Of a stretch of DNA of 64,000 nt, positions 31,534 through 40,593 are shown piece after piece. Origin of the DNA: Brachybacterium endophyticum. GTDB lineage: Bacteria; Actinomycetota; Actinomycetes; Actinomycetales; Dermabacteraceae. The translations under genes and the position numbers were made by a program. The stretch's first letter is position 1, and each line of letters opens with the position of its first letter. The notes under the pieces are model-generated. The model was not told the origin of the DNA and searched no databases. It saw only the letters and a program-made list of their open reading frames with translations. The stretch is taken from the NCBI RefSeq assembly GCF_003130585.1, contig NZ_QFKX01000002.1, forward strand, positions 62,001-126,000, in the 5' to 3' direction.

Positions 31534-32202
31534 TCACTCCAGGCGGATCCCCAGGTGATCGGCGAACGACGGCGCCCAGGCCGTGGCCTGGACGCCGTCG
31601 ATGACGGCCCCGCGCAGGCCGTCGAGCCCGACGATCGAGTCGACCTCCAGACCGCGCAGGTCCACGTCCTGGCATCGCGCAGCATTCATCGTCAGCGTCT
31701 GGACGCGGCAGTCCTCGAGGGCCACGCGCTCGCACGTCGCCTCGCCCAGATCGAGCTCGGTGAGCGTGCACTCGCGCAGCGTGACATCGGTCAGTCGGGC
31801 GCCACGCAGGTTCAGCCAGTCCACCTTGCAGCCGCTGATCAGCACGGTGTCGAGCTCCGCGTCGAACAGCTCGACCGCGCCCAGACGTGAGGCGGAGAGC
31901 TCCACGTCCCGCAGGGTCGTCCGGCCCGCGCGCAGCACCGGGGCGCCCAGACACCGGACGCGCGTCTCGGACAGCCGTGCCGATCGCAGGTCGGTCTCGT
32001 GGGCGAGGACATCGACGAGCTCGCACTCGCTGAGGACGAGGTCGTGCAGGTCCCGTCCGCTGATGTCGGCCGACGTCACCCGGAGCCCCTCGAGGGACGC
32101 GCCAGGAGTCAGGACGGCACCGTCGGCCTCTTCCAGGTCGGGGAGGACCAGCTGCTCCCATCGCGGGGCCGACGTCGTGCGGGAGGTGCGGCGGGCAGCC
32201 AT
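31534..32202 (-). CDS. Pentapeptide-repeat-like beta-helix protein
   Basis: A 222-residue protein of degenerate repeats with a hydrophobic residue about every five positions: 'SLEGLRVTSADISGRDLHDL', 'DLRSARLSETRV', 'RLTDVTLRECTLTELDLGEA'. This fits a right-handed quadrilateral beta-helix of the pentapeptide-repeat group, although the A(D/N)LxX consensus is weak. Some such proteins mimic DNA and bind gyrase; the role of this one is unknown. The ATG is preceded by AAGGAG. It lies 64 bases after the adenosine deaminase stop on the same strand and may be cotranscribed. Confidence 0.75.
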   Translation of the reverse strand: MAARRTSRTTSAPRWEQLVLPDLEEADGAVLTPGASLEGLRVTSADISGRDLHDLVLSECELVDVLAHETDLRSARLSETRVRCLGAPVLRAGRTTLRDVELSASRLGAVELFDAELDTVLISGCKVDWLNLRGARLTDVTLRECTLTELDLGEATCERVALEDCRVQTLTMNAARCQDVDLRGLEVDSIVGLDGLRGAVIDGVQATAWAPSFADHLGIRLE

Positions 32203-32266
32203 GCGGCGCTCCTTCGTGGGGCTGAGTGCTGGATGCGTGGTCGGGGACCGGCCGACGGACGCGCTC

Positions 32267-33385
32267 TCAGCGCTCCGCTGCGGCTCGCGCCGCACGGTAC
32301 GCGGGCACCACGACATCCTCGCGCAGCGCATGCCTCTGCTGGTCGGGGGCGAACCCGGCGTCCAGCCCCTCCAGGGCGGCGCGCTCGAGCTCGGCGAGCG
32401 ACCAGCCGTGGACGTCGATGATCCGTCGCAGCTCCCGGGAGGTCGAGGTGCGGCTCATCAGGCGGTTGTCCGAGCTGACGGCCACGCGCATCCCCGCGCG
32501 TCGCAACGCCTCGACGGGGTGGGAGGACATGTCCGCGAAGGCTCCCGTCTGCAGGTTCGAACTCGGGCAGACCTCCAGCAGCACACGCTGGTCCCGGACG
32601 CGTCGTGCCGTCGGCCCGGGACCGGAGTCGGAGAGGTCGTCGACGAGCCGCACGCCGTGGCCCAGGCGCTCGGCCCCGCAGTCCAACGCGTCGGCGATCG
32701 AGTCGATGCCCGCCGCCTCGCCGGCATGGATCGTCACGTGAACGCCGGCATCGTGGGCCCGTTCGAGCGCGTCGCGGAACCGGGAGGCGAGGAAGCCGTC
32801 CTCCGGCCCGGCCAGGTCCACGCCCACCACGCCCTCGCCCCGCCCGGCGATCGCGAGGTCGACGACGTGATCGGCCGCCACCCGCGGATCGTTCTGGCGC
32901 ATGATGCACAGGATCTGACCCACCACGATGCGCTGCCCCGCCGCGGCGGCCGCAGCCACACCCTCCTCGAGCCCCTCGCGCACGGCGGCGACGGCTTCCG
33001 CCATGCTCAGCCCGCCCTCGGTGTGCTGCTCGGGTGCCCAGCGGGTCTCGGCGTAGCAGACGCCGTCGGCCACCATGTCCTCGACGAACTCCCGGGCGAT
33101 CCTCCGCAGCGCCCGGGCCGTCTGCATCACGGCGAGGGTCCGCGCGAACGTCCCCAGGTAGCGGGGCAGGGACCCGGAGTCGGCGGCCTCGAAGAACCAG
33201 TCGGCGAGGCCCTCGACCGTCCCCTCCGGCAGCTCGATGCCGAACTCGCGGGAGAGCTCGAGGACCGTGGACGCGCGCACACCCCCGTCGAGGTGATCGT
33301 GCAGCACCACCAGCGGCAGAGCAGGGCCGTCCGACCCGGAGGGCGAGAGGGCCGTGCCGAGCGGGGCGTCGGGGGTCATGGGCAT
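32267..33385 (-). CDS. add: Adenosine deaminase
   Basis: Deaminates adenosine (and deoxyadenosine) to inosine in purine salvage. 372 residues. The zinc-binding HxH is in LHDHLDGG (His29, His31), the catalytic Glu is in 'HAGEAAG' near 219, followed by 'LGHGVRLVDDL' with the catalytic His, and the zinc-binding Asp is in 'SSDNRLMS' near 305. The start ATG has AGGAG five bases upstream; a second ATG two codons later is less well placed. Confidence 0.93.
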   Translation of the reverse strand: MPMTPDAPLGTALSPSGSDGPALPLVVLHDHLDGGVRASTVLELSREFGIELPEGTVEGLADWFFEAADSGSLPRYLGTFARTLAVMQTARALRRIAREFVEDMVADGVCYAETRWAPEQHTEGGLSMAEAVAAVREGLEEGVAAAAAAGQRIVVGQILCIMRQNDPRVAADHVVDLAIAGRGEGVVGVDLAGPEDGFLASRFRDALERAHDAGVHVTIHAGEAAGIDSIADALDCGAERLGHGVRLVDDLSDSGPGPTARRVRDQRVLLEVCPSSNLQTGAFADMSSHPVEALRRAGMRVAVSSDNRLMSRTSTSRELRRIIDVHGWSLAELERAALEGLDAGFAPDQQRHALREDVVVPAYRAARAAAER

Positions 33386-33467
33386 CGGAGCTCCTGGCGG
33401 GGTCGTGGTCCGGACCCGTACGAGTATCCCCTCTGCCGCCCGCGGCCGCTCCCGCACCCCGCCGCTT

Positions 33468-33531
33468 CGGGGGTGGCACCCCCGCAAGTGACCGGGGGAG
33501 GCGACGCGCGTGACCGGAGGACGCGACGCTC
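33468..33531. promoter_or_regulatory. Palindrome and tandem 22-bp repeats between add and arcA
   Basis: CGGGGGTG-G-CACCCCCG (33468-33484) is a perfect palindrome with 8-bp arms. Directly after it GTGACCGGGGGAGGCGACGC (33488-33507) begins a 22-bp unit repeated at 33510-33531 with three differences. They lie in the divergent add/arcA promoter region and could be binding sites for a regulator of either gene. Confidence 0.5.
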
Positions 33532-33635
33532 GTCGGCCGGGTTCCGCACCGCATCGCCTGCTCGTGCGACATCATGCGAGGGTGCACCCGAGGACGCACG
33601 CTCGCCGTGCGCCGAGGCCGACCCGGGGAGGACCC

Positions 33636-34973
33636 ATGACAGACCGCAACGACGCGCCCGCACCCACCGCATCCCGCTCGAGCGCCACGACCACCGCCGC
33701 CTCCGGCACCGGGGCAGGGACGGCGGGCGGTCCGAGGCCGTCCTTCGGCGTCCACTCGGAGGTGGGGCGGTTGCGCACCGTGCTGGTGTGCCGACCGGGA
33801 CTCGCCCATGAGCGCCTGACGCCGTCCACGAGCGACGAGCTGCTGTTCGACGACGTGATGTGGGTCGAGGCCGCGCAGAAGGACCACGCCGACTTCGTGG
33901 AGACCCTGACCTCGCGCGACATCGAGGTGCTCGAGCTGCACGACCTGCTCGCACACACGGTGGAGATGCCCGAGGCTCGTTCCTGGCTGCTGGATCGCAA
34001 GGTGATCCCCAACCGGGTGGGCCTGGGTCTGGTGGATGCGACCCGCGAGCATCTCGAGACCCTCGACGGCCCTTCGCTCGCCCGCGTGCTGATCGGCGGG
34101 ATGGCCACCACCGAGCTGCCGGCCGAGCTGCGCACCGACTACGCCAGCCTGGCGCGGGAGTCCGTCGGCACGCCCGAGTACCTGCTGCCGCCGCTGCCCA
34201 ACACCCTCTTCACGCGCGACACCACCTGCTGGATCGGGGAGGGGATGACCCTGAACCCGCTGTACTGGCAGGCCCGCAAGGACGAGACGCTGCTGATGCA
34301 GGCGATCCAGCGCTTCCATCCCCGCTTCGCGGGGTCGCGCGTGTGGTGGGGCGATGCCGAGCAGGACTGGGGGCAGGCCACCCTCGAGGGCGGCGACGTG
34401 ATGCCCGTGGGCGACGGGACCCTGCTGATCGGGATGAGCGAGCGCACCTCCCGGCAGGCCATCACCCAGCTCGCGAGCTCCCTGTTCGCGGCCGGCACCG
34501 TGGAGCGGATCGTGGTCGCCGGGATGCCGCGTCTGCGGGCGGCGATGCACCTGGACACCGTGTTCACCTTCGCCGACCGGGATCTGGCGACCGTGCACCC
34601 GGCGATCGTCGACGGGATCCACGCCTTCACCATCCGCCCCGCCGACACCCCGCTCGGTCTGGAGGTGCGCGACGAGGGGGACCGTCGCTTCGTGAACGTG
34701 GTCGCCGAGGCCATGGGGCTGGACAGGCTGCGCACGGTCGCGACCGCCGGCGACCTCTACGCCTCGGAGCGCCAGCAGTGGGACAGCGGCAACAACGCCG
34801 TCGCCCTCGAGCCCGGCGTGGTCATCACCTACGACCGCAACACCCAGACCAACGCCGCCCTGCGGGACGCCGGGGTCGACGTCATCACGATCCGCGGCGC
34901 GGAGCTGGGGCGCGGACGCGGCGGCGGCCACTGCATGACCTGCCCCATCGAACGGGATCCCGTCGGACTCTAG
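33636..34973 (+). CDS. arcA: Arginine deiminase
   Basis: Hydrolyses arginine to citrulline and ammonia, supporting ATP generation and acid tolerance when ornithine carbamoyltransferase and carbamate kinase are present. 445 residues. Catalytic motifs of the guanidino-modifying superfamily are visible: '[19 protein letters not shown]' at the N-terminus, '[13 protein letters not shown]', '[15 protein letters not shown]', '[12 protein letters not shown]' with the catalytic His, and the nucleophile Cys433 in GGGHCMTC. The first 30 residues are a Thr/Ala/Gly-rich extension. The ATG is preceded by GGGGAGG. arcB and arcC are not adjacent. Confidence 0.95.
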   Translation: MTDRNDAPAPTASRSSATTTAASGTGAGTAGGPRPSFGVHSEVGRLRTVLVCRPGLAHERLTPSTSDELLFDDVMWVEAAQKDHADFVETLTSRDIEVLELHDLLAHTVEMPEARSWLLDRKVIPNRVGLGLVDATREHLETLDGPSLARVLIGGMATTELPAELRTDYASLARESVGTPEYLLPPLPNTLFTRDTTCWIGEGMTLNPLYWQARKDETLLMQAIQRFHPRFAGSRVWWGDAEQDWGQATLEGGDVMPVGDGTLLIGMSERTSRQAITQLASSLFAAGTVERIVVAGMPRLRAAMHLDTVFTFADRDLATVHPAIVDGIHAFTIRPADTPLGLEVRDEGDRRFVNVVAEAMGLDRLRTVATAGDLYASERQQWDSGNNAVALEPGVVITYDRNTQTNAALRDAGVDVITIRGAELGRGRGGGHCMTCPIERDPVGL

Positions 34974-34996
34974 GGCGGGACGCCGGCCCCGGCGGA

Positions 34997-36400
34997 TCAG
35001 TCGCCCGAGGACGCCGAGGTCGGCCGCTTCCCCTCTCCCGTGCTCTCCGTGACGCCCTCCTGCGAGGGCTGCGGGTTGGGGATGGCGGTGCGGAGCTTGA
35101 CCCCGGTGATCCGGTTGTTCTCGACCTCGACGACCTCGAGCTGGTGCCTGGCGGCCTCTGGCTGCTCGTCCTCGGGGGACTCGGCCCGGACCGGCTGGAT
35201 CTCCACGATGTCCCCGATGTCCGCCAGGCGACCCAGACGCCACAGCATCCATCCGGCGATCGTCTCGTACGGGCCCTCGGGCAGCGAGATCCCGGCGCGG
35301 TCCGCGAAGTCCTCCAGGCTGGTCTGCCCGTCGAAGGTCTCCGACTCGTGCAGGCGGAGGTCCTCGCGGTGCTCGGCGGCGTCGTACTCGTCCCAGATCT
35401 CGCCGACCAGCTCCTCGATCAGGTCCTCGAGGGTGACGAGCCCGTCGGTGCCGCCGTACTCGTCGACGACCATCGCGATGTGGTGCCCGGTGCTGCGCAT
35501 CTGGGTCATCGCCGGCAGCAGGGGCGATGTCCCCGGCAGCATCAGCACGGGCCGGAGCACCGTGGTGAGCTCCGCCTCGGGGCCTGTCTCCCCGACGGCC
35601 TCGTAGAGGTCACGGATGTGGACGAAGCCGCTTACGTCGTCGATGGTGTCGTGGAAGACGGGGTACCGCGAGAACGGATGGTCGCGCACGGCGGCGACCG
35701 CTCCGCCCAGCGTCAGGCCGTCCGGCAGCGCCACCACGTCCCGGCGATGACGCATCACCTCGCGCAGCAGCGTGGTGGAGGCCTGGAACAGGTCCGTGAC
35801 CATGTCCCGCTCCGCAGGATCGAATCCCTGATGGCTGACGACGATGTCCCGGACCTCCTCGTCGCTCATCGTGGAGCTGTCGTCGTCCGGGTCGATGCCG
35901 AGCAGACGCAGGACTCCGGCCGAGGAGACGTCGACGATCCAGATCAGCGGCTTCATCAACACCGCGAACTTCGCCAGGGGCGGGCCGACGACCGTCGCGA
36001 CCTTCTCGTTGCGGGACAGCGCGATCCGCTTCGGGACCAGCTCTCCCAGCACCAGGGACAGGTACGAGACGACGGCGGTCAGCAGGACCAGCGCAGCCGG
36101 GAAGGCGATGCCCTCGGGGATGCCGAGGCCGACGAACACCGGGACGATGCTGGGCGCGATGGTGGAAGCGCCGAACGCGGAGGAGAGGAACCCGGCGAAC
36201 GTCACGCCGATCTGCACGGCGGAGAGGAAGGTGCCCGAGTCCCGGGCCAGGTCGGCGACCTTCCGGCCGGCCTTCGACGCCCGTTCCAGCTGGCGCAGCT
36301 GCCCCTCGCGGAGCGATACGAGCGCCATCTCGGTGGCTGCGAAGACGCCGCCGATCAGGACGAACAGCAGCACCATCAGGCAGTTCAGCAGGACGTCCAT
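34997..36400 (-). CDS. CNNM/CorC-type transporter (DUF21-CBS-CorC/HlyC)
   Basis: A 467-residue membrane protein with the CNNM order: a DUF21 transmembrane domain (about 1-140, starting 'MDVLLNCLMVLLFVLIGGVFAA' in part), a pair of CBS domains (about 200-335, with 'SRYPVFHDTIDDVSGFVHI' and 'HHIAMVVDEYGGTDGLVT') and a C-terminal CorC_HlyC domain. Related proteins are implicated in Mg2+ or Co2+ export and homeostasis; the annotation 'hemolysin' is historical. An acidic, Gln/Ser-rich tail follows. It has a 180-base structured leader. Confidence 0.93.
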   Translation of the reverse strand: MDVLLNCLMVLLFVLIGGVFAATEMALVSLREGQLRQLERASKAGRKVADLARDSGTFLSAVQIGVTFAGFLSSAFGASTIAPSIVPVFVGLGIPEGIAFPAALVLLTAVVSYLSLVLGELVPKRIALSRNEKVATVVGPPLAKFAVLMKPLIWIVDVSSAGVLRLLGIDPDDDSSTMSDEEVRDIVVSHQGFDPAERDMVTDLFQASTTLLREVMRHRRDVVALPDGLTLGGAVAAVRDHPFSRYPVFHDTIDDVSGFVHIRDLYEAVGETGPEAELTTVLRPVLMLPGTSPLLPAMTQMRSTGHHIAMVVDEYGGTDGLVTLEDLIEELVGEIWDEYDAAEHREDLRLHESETFDGQTSLEDFADRAGISLPEGPYETIAGWMLWRLGRLADIGDIVEIQPVRAESPEDEQPEAARHQLEVVEVENNRITGVKLRTAIPNPQPSQEGVTESTGEGKRPTSASSGD

Positions 36401-36540
36401 GGAGTCTCACCGCCCCTCGACGGGCGCGGGACGGGCTCGATCGAGCCCGGTTCTCTCGGAGGTAGGCCTCGCAGCGTGACGCCGCGAGGCCCGGGACTGT
36501 GGGCGGTGGATTCAGCGTCCATGGGGACCTCCATCTAAGC
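36401..36540 (-). ncRNA. Structured 5' leader of the CNNM gene, candidate riboswitch
   Basis: Read on the minus strand, GGAGGT (36532-36527) can pair with ACCTCC (36463-36458) and closes a junction. Within it are a short stem GTCC/GGAC and a strong stem GGCCTCGC/GCGAGGCC (36491-36465). A perfect 18-base palindrome CGGGCTCGATCGAGCCCG (36449-36432) follows, about 30 bases before the start codon, in the place of an expression platform. The string CTTAGATGGAGG and a nearby CCGCCCA recall the M-box Mg2+ riboswitch, which would suit a CNNM gene, but the match is partial. Confidence 0.4.
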
Positions 36541-36582
36541 AGAGGCCCTGCACTCGCCGCTACTGCGGAAACCGCCTCCCGA

Positions 36583-37860
36583 TCAGCGGCGGTCCCACCA
36601 CAGCAGACCGGCGACGCTCGCGACGAGCACGGTGATCAGCGAGGACAGCACCGCCATGCGCACCGGCGTCCACATCCCCTCCGACCGGTGATCCTGTTGA
36701 CGCGAGGCCCGGAGCTGCTTCTCGTCCGTCCCGGCGCCCGCCGCGGGCGCGGTGGAGCCCTCGGAGGAGGCACCGGTGGCCGTCGGGTCGGACCCGTCAC
36801 TGCCGTTCTCCGGGGGCGGTGACGCCGCTCCCTCGTCGGAGGGGGCGGCCGTGGCAGGCAGCGATCCGGAGTCCTGGTCGCTCCCGGTCCCGGAAGCCTC
36901 CCGGGTCGTCGCCCCGGCCCCGGCGTCGGCATCACGGGACGTGCCCGATGCGCTGCCCTGGTGCGACCCCCGGCCCTCGGAGGCCGGCGCCACCTCGCCC
37001 TCGTCCTGATCGGCGGCGCCATCGGAGGCGGGGGAGGAGCCGGGACTCCCCGCGGGGTCGGAGCCGCGATCATCGCTGCCGGCGTCGTCGGCTGCGGAGC
37101 CCGCACCCGGCTCGTGCTGAGGGTCGGGCGCCTGCGGATCCTCCGCAACGGGGGCGTCCGGCCGGTCGGAGGTCTGCCCGCCGTCCTGGGTGGGGGAGGC
37201 GCCGTCGGCCGGTTGCCCGGACGATGCGCCGGGCGCCGTGTCCGACGCTGCGTCGGAGGACCGCGAGTCGGAGCCCGTGTCGGAGGTGCCGTCGGATCCC
37301 TCGGATCCCTCGGAGGCCGTGGAGCCGGCGTCGCCGGTCGGCTCCTCGCCCGCCGTGCCGTCGGTTCCCGCGGAGGAGTCGCCCTCGGAGTCCTTCGCCG
37401 CCGGTTCGGACGTCTCCTGTGCCCCGTCCCCGTCGTGGACCTCCACGCTCACCGAGCCGGACTCGCTGCTGTCGCGCCCCTCGAGGGTGATGCGGAAGCT
37501 GCCGGTCCGGGGGAGGGTGACGCGGGTGCGGACGGTGCCGTCGGGCTTCACCTCGGCAGTGCCCTCGCTGCTGGTCGTGGAGCCGATGACGGTGACGTCG
37601 ACCGACGTCGTCGTCCCGGAGAACCCGCAGGCCTCGACCTCGACGTCGTCGCCGGCGCGGACCTCCTCGTGGTCGGCGGCGACGGTCAGCGCCGAGCAGA
37701 CCGTGGGGAGCGCCGAGGACGGCGATGCCGACCTGCCGCCGCCCGCGCCGTCCGGGGCGCTGCCGTCGGACCCGTCCGACCCCGCGGCCAGCGCCGGGGC
37801 GGGCAGGAGCAGCACGCCGAGCAGGACGGCGGCACCGATGAGGGGGCGCTGCTGCGGCAC
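36583..37860 (-). CDS. Secreted Ser/Asp/Gly-rich cell-surface protein
   Basis: A 425-residue secreted protein, not assigned to a named family. It begins with a clear signal peptide (LIGAAVLLGVLLLPAPALAA, cleavage after ALA), then a small beta-sandwich-like domain of about 90 residues with one cysteine pair (VCSALTV ... EACGFSG). About 230 residues of Ser, Asp, Gly, Thr and Glu low complexity follow, then a C-terminal membrane helix (AVLSSLITVLVASVAGLLWW) and an RR end. This is the plan of a wall-spanning or stalk protein anchored in the membrane. I start it at the GTG at 37860; the open frame extends further but lacks a signal. It is divergent from the moxR operon. Confidence 0.75.
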   Translation of the reverse strand: MPQQRPLIGAAVLLGVLLLPAPALAAGSDGSDGSAPDGAGGGRSASPSSALPTVCSALTVAADHEEVRAGDDVEVEACGFSGTTTSVDVTVIGSTTSSEGTAEVKPDGTVRTRVTLPRTGSFRITLEGRDSSESGSVSVEVHDGDGAQETSEPAAKDSEGDSSAGTDGTAGEEPTGDAGSTASEGSEGSDGTSDTGSDSRSSDAASDTAPGASSGQPADGASPTQDGGQTSDRPDAPVAEDPQAPDPQHEPGAGSAADDAGSDDRGSDPAGSPGSSPASDGAADQDEGEVAPASEGRGSHQGSASGTSRDADAGAGATTREASGTGSDQDSGSLPATAAPSDEGAASPPPENGSDGSDPTATGASSEGSTAPAAGAGTDEKQLRASRQQDHRSEGMWTPVRMAVLSSLITVLVASVAGLLWWDRR

Positions 37861-37957
37861 GTGCTCGTCCCCCTCCGTGCGCCCGCCGGCGCCCTGACGT
37901 CCCCGGGCTCGCGGCCCGTTCCTGGCTGTTCTCTGGTCGATCCTGCGGAAAGCTCCG

Positions 37958-38044
37958 TAGACTGTATGAACAGGACAGCATCCGTGGAGCCGGGACCGCG
38001 CCAAACCCCGGCAAACTTCGGGTGCTGGTCAGTGCATGTCCTGT
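37958..38044 (+). promoter_or_regulatory. moxR promoter and nested-stem leader RNA
   Basis: A -10 hexamer TAGACT (37958-37963) predicts transcription from about 37970. The first eight transcribed bases, ACAGGACA (37970-37977), pair perfectly with TGTCCTGT (38037-38044). Inside, GCATCC (37978-37983) pairs with GGGTGC (38020-38025, one wobble) and GCCGGG (37989-37994) with CCCGGC (38007-38012). The 75-base structure starts at the predicted +1 and leaves about 140 bases to the moxR ATG. The rest of the 322-base gap 37861-38182 shows nothing clear. Confidence 0.45.
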
Positions 38045-38182
38045 GCATCGGCGCACGAATGGATGCACGGACTTCTCCCGGGTGTTCGACTGTGCGCCTC
38101 GTGCCCGCGCGGCGGGCCCCGACCTCCCGGTCGGGACGCGACGTCGCGCGGTTCCATCGACGTCCGCGAACGAGGAGCACTG

Positions 38183-39286
38183 ATGACACAGAGCCGGATC
38201 CGACCCACCGGCGGTCCCGTGGGGGAGCACCCCGACCGGTCCGCGTCGGCCGCGCCCGCTCCCGACGCGCCCGTCGACGCCGCACCCGCTCCCAGCGCCC
38301 CTGCTGCCGCCGACGGCCCACCCAGCGCGGCCCTGCTGGAGGAGATCGCGGGTGCCTCGCGCGACATCGTCGCGGAGATCTCGACCGTCGTCGAGGGCAA
38401 GGAGGACGCCGCGACGCTCGCCGTGATGGTGATGCTCGCGGGCGGCCACGTGCTCGTCGAGGACGTGCCCGGCACCGGCAAGACGATGCTCGCCAAGTCC
38501 CTGGCCGCGGCGCTCGGCGCCGAGCGGCACCGCATCCAGTTCACACCCGACCTTCTCCCGGGCGACGTCACCGGTGCCAGCATCTTCGACCAGTCCACCG
38601 GGACGTTCGAGTTCCGCCCAGGGGCCGTGTTCACCCAGGTCCTGCTGGCCGACGAGATCAACCGCGCGTCCCCGAAGACGCAGTCCGCCCTGCTCGAGGC
38701 GATGGAGGAGCGACAGGTCAGCGTCGACGGCGAGACCTTCGCCCTGCCCGATCCCTTCATGGTGGTCGCCACCGCCAACCCCGTCGAGATGGAGGGCACC
38801 TACCGTCTGCCCGAGGCGCAGCGCGACCGCTTCCTGGCCCAGATGTCGATGGGATACCCGGTCGCCACCGCCGAGGCTCGCATGCTCGCCGCGCAGGCGG
38901 GCCCCGTTCCCGAGGGGGAGCGCGAGCTCGTCGACGCGGTGCGGGCGCGCACCGATCCCGCGACCGTCGCCGGCTACGTGAGGTCCATCCGACGGATCCA
39001 CGCCGCCCCCTCCCTCGTCGACTACGCGGTGCGCCTCGCGGCCGCCACCCGCGAGCACCCGCGCACCGTGCTGGGAGCCTCCCCTCGCGCCGGGGTCCAC
39101 CTGCTGCGCGCGGCCAAGGCCCACGCCGCGATGACCGCCGAGAGCTTCGTGCGACCGGAGGACCTGCGCGCGGTGATCCACCCCGTGTGGCGCCACCGCC
39201 TGCATCTCAGCCCCGGCGCGCTCTCCCGCGGTGCGACCGCGGAGGACGTGCTCGAGGACGTCCTCGGCCAGGTCCCGGTGAGCTGA
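38183..39286 (+). CDS. MoxR family AAA+ ATPase
   Basis: A 367-residue MoxR-type chaperone ATPase, thought to help assembly or maturation of partner proteins encoded alongside. Walker A is GTGKT near 97-101 (in VPGTGKTMLAKSLA), Walker B is 'LLADEINRASPKTQSALLEAM', and the C-terminal lid helices are present. The first 50 residues are Ala/Pro-rich and dispensable-looking. The ATG is preceded by GAGGAG. Its stop overlaps the start of the DUF58 gene, so moxR, the DUF58 gene and the transglutaminase gene form one translationally coupled operon. Confidence 0.94.
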   Translation: MTQSRIRPTGGPVGEHPDRSASAAPAPDAPVDAAPAPSAPAAADGPPSAALLEEIAGASRDIVAEISTVVEGKEDAATLAVMVMLAGGHVLVEDVPGTGKTMLAKSLAAALGAERHRIQFTPDLLPGDVTGASIFDQSTGTFEFRPGAVFTQVLLADEINRASPKTQSALLEAMEERQVSVDGETFALPDPFMVVATANPVEMEGTYRLPEAQRDRFLAQMSMGYPVATAEARMLAAQAGPVPEGERELVDAVRARTDPATVAGYVRSIRRIHAAPSLVDYAVRLAAATREHPRTVLGASPRAGVHLLRAAKAHAAMTAESFVRPEDLRAVIHPVWRHRLHLSPGALSRGATAEDVLEDVLGQVPVS

Positions 39287-40593
39287 TGGCCGCGGCTGCC
39301 GAGGCCGTGAGCGCCGCAGCCTCCCACGTCCGCATCCGGCCCACGGCGCGTGGGGCGGCGCTCGTCCTGATCGCCTCCCTGCTGTGGGCCGGCGGCGAGA
39401 TCACCGGGCTGATGGCCGGGCGGTTGATCGGCATCGCCCTGCTGCTGGCCATGGTGCTCTCGGTGATCGCCGTGCTGCTGCTGCGCAGGGGCCTGGGACT
39501 GTCGCGCCGTGTGCTCGACGAGGCCGTCACCGCCGGGGCCGACGCACGCGTGGACCTGCGCCTGCTGCCCACCGCCATGGCCGCACGGATCCCCCTGGGC
39601 CACGGCGCCGTCGCCCTGGACCTGCCCGCCGCGCTCGGGGGGCGGGGGAGCCTGGATCTGGCAGCACGGATGCCGCACCACGTGAGCGTTACCGGCCGCG
39701 GGATCCACGAGCTCGGCGACTGCACGATCCGCCTGCGCGATCCCTTCGGTCTGATGCTGCTGCGAGCACGGGTGGAGGTCCCGGGGCGGGTGATCGGCCT
39801 GCCGCGGATCGAGAACCTCGAGGAGACCGGGGCGCGGCGGCTGGGCATCGGGGCGAGCGAGCACGAGAGCGCCTACGTGGGCGCCGGCAGCGGCGAGCTC
39901 GGCGTCATCCCCCGCCCCTACACCGCAGGGGACGACATCCGGCGCATCCACTGGCGAGCGAGCGCACGCGCCGGCCAGCTGATGACGCGCGAGGAGGAGC
40001 CCACTCGCAGCGAGGGCGCCGTGATCGTGCTGGACACCCGCGGGTCCCAGGGCGACCACGGCGGGACGGCGCCCGCCGGTGACCGCGCGGCGGTCGAGGA
40101 CCGCCTGCTCGACCACGCCGCCTCACTGCTGGTCTCCCTCGCCGCTCACGGCTGGGAGACCCGGGTGCTGGACGCACAGGGCGACGAGATCACCCGGATG
40201 CTCGGACGCGGTGGTTCCGGCGCCTCCCCGCTGGGCGCGGAGGCCGGGGCGATCAGCGTGCGCAGCGCACTCATCGACCTGGTCGGCGTGGAGTTCCGAC
40301 CCCACTGCAGTCCTGCGGCGACCGATCACGCAGCGGGCCATGTCGATCTCGCGATCGCCCTGGGACCGGACCACGGGGAGCCCTTCGCCGACCTCGAGCT
40401 CGACCGCTTCGCCGGTCGCGCCTCGCGTCGCACCGCGATCGCCCTGTTCCCCGCGCCACCCGAGGGCGCGGACCGCGGGGCGGTCCGTGCCGTGCACGAC
40501 GGCGCCTGGCTGCGCCTGAGCGCACCGGCCGACCTCTCCCTGCGGGACGTCCTGGACGCCTCGGCCGGGACCGAGGGGGCGATGCGCCGGTGA
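39286..40593 (+). CDS. DUF58 domain protein
   Basis: A 435-residue membrane-associated protein, with two N-terminal hydrophobic helices (about 22-65, 'ALVLIASLLWAGGEITGLMA', 'LLLAMVLSVIAVLLL') and a C-terminal DUF58 domain recognised by 'RPYTAGDDIRRIHWRASAR' and 'LMTREEE'. DUF58 proteins are related to von Willebrand A folds and are nearly always beside a MoxR ATPase. The start codon shares bases with the moxR stop (TGATG), and its stop overlaps the GTG of the next gene. Confidence 0.92.
   Translation: MAAAAEAVSAAASHVRIRPTARGAALVLIASLLWAGGEITGLMAGRLIGIALLLAMVLSVIAVLLLRRGLGLSRRVLDEAVTAGADARVDLRLLPTAMAARIPLGHGAVALDLPAALGGRGSLDLAARMPHHVSVTGRGIHELGDCTIRLRDPFGLMLLRARVEVPGRVIGLPRIENLEETGARRLGIGASEHESAYVGAGSGELGVIPRPYTAGDDIRRIHWRASARAGQLMTREEEPTRSEGAVIVLDTRGSQGDHGGTAPAGDRAAVEDRLLDHAASLLVSLAAHGWETRVLDAQGDEITRMLGRGGSGASPLGAEAGAISVRSALIDLVGVEFRPHCSPAATDHAAGHVDLAIALGPDHGEPFADLELDRFAGRASRRTAIALFPAPPEGADRGAVRAVHDGAWLRLSAPADLSLRDVLDASAGTEGAMRR

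Noticed and set aside
33576..33640. Leaderless in-frame GTG (33582) ahead of arcA
   Set aside because: The hexamer is CATCAT, lacking the first T, and arcA has a good ribosome binding site at 33636. Too weak to list with the others.
37970..38044. SAM-type riboswitch before moxR
   Set aside because: Strings such as GTGGAG, GGGAC, CCGGCAAAC and GGGTGC look SAM-I/IV-like, but the stems pair in a different topology and the operon has no methionine link.
36961..39285. Upstream extension of the DUF58 frame on the plus strand
   Set aside because: It runs antisense to the surface-protein gene and through moxR in another frame. The coupled ATG at 39286 gives the normal protein.
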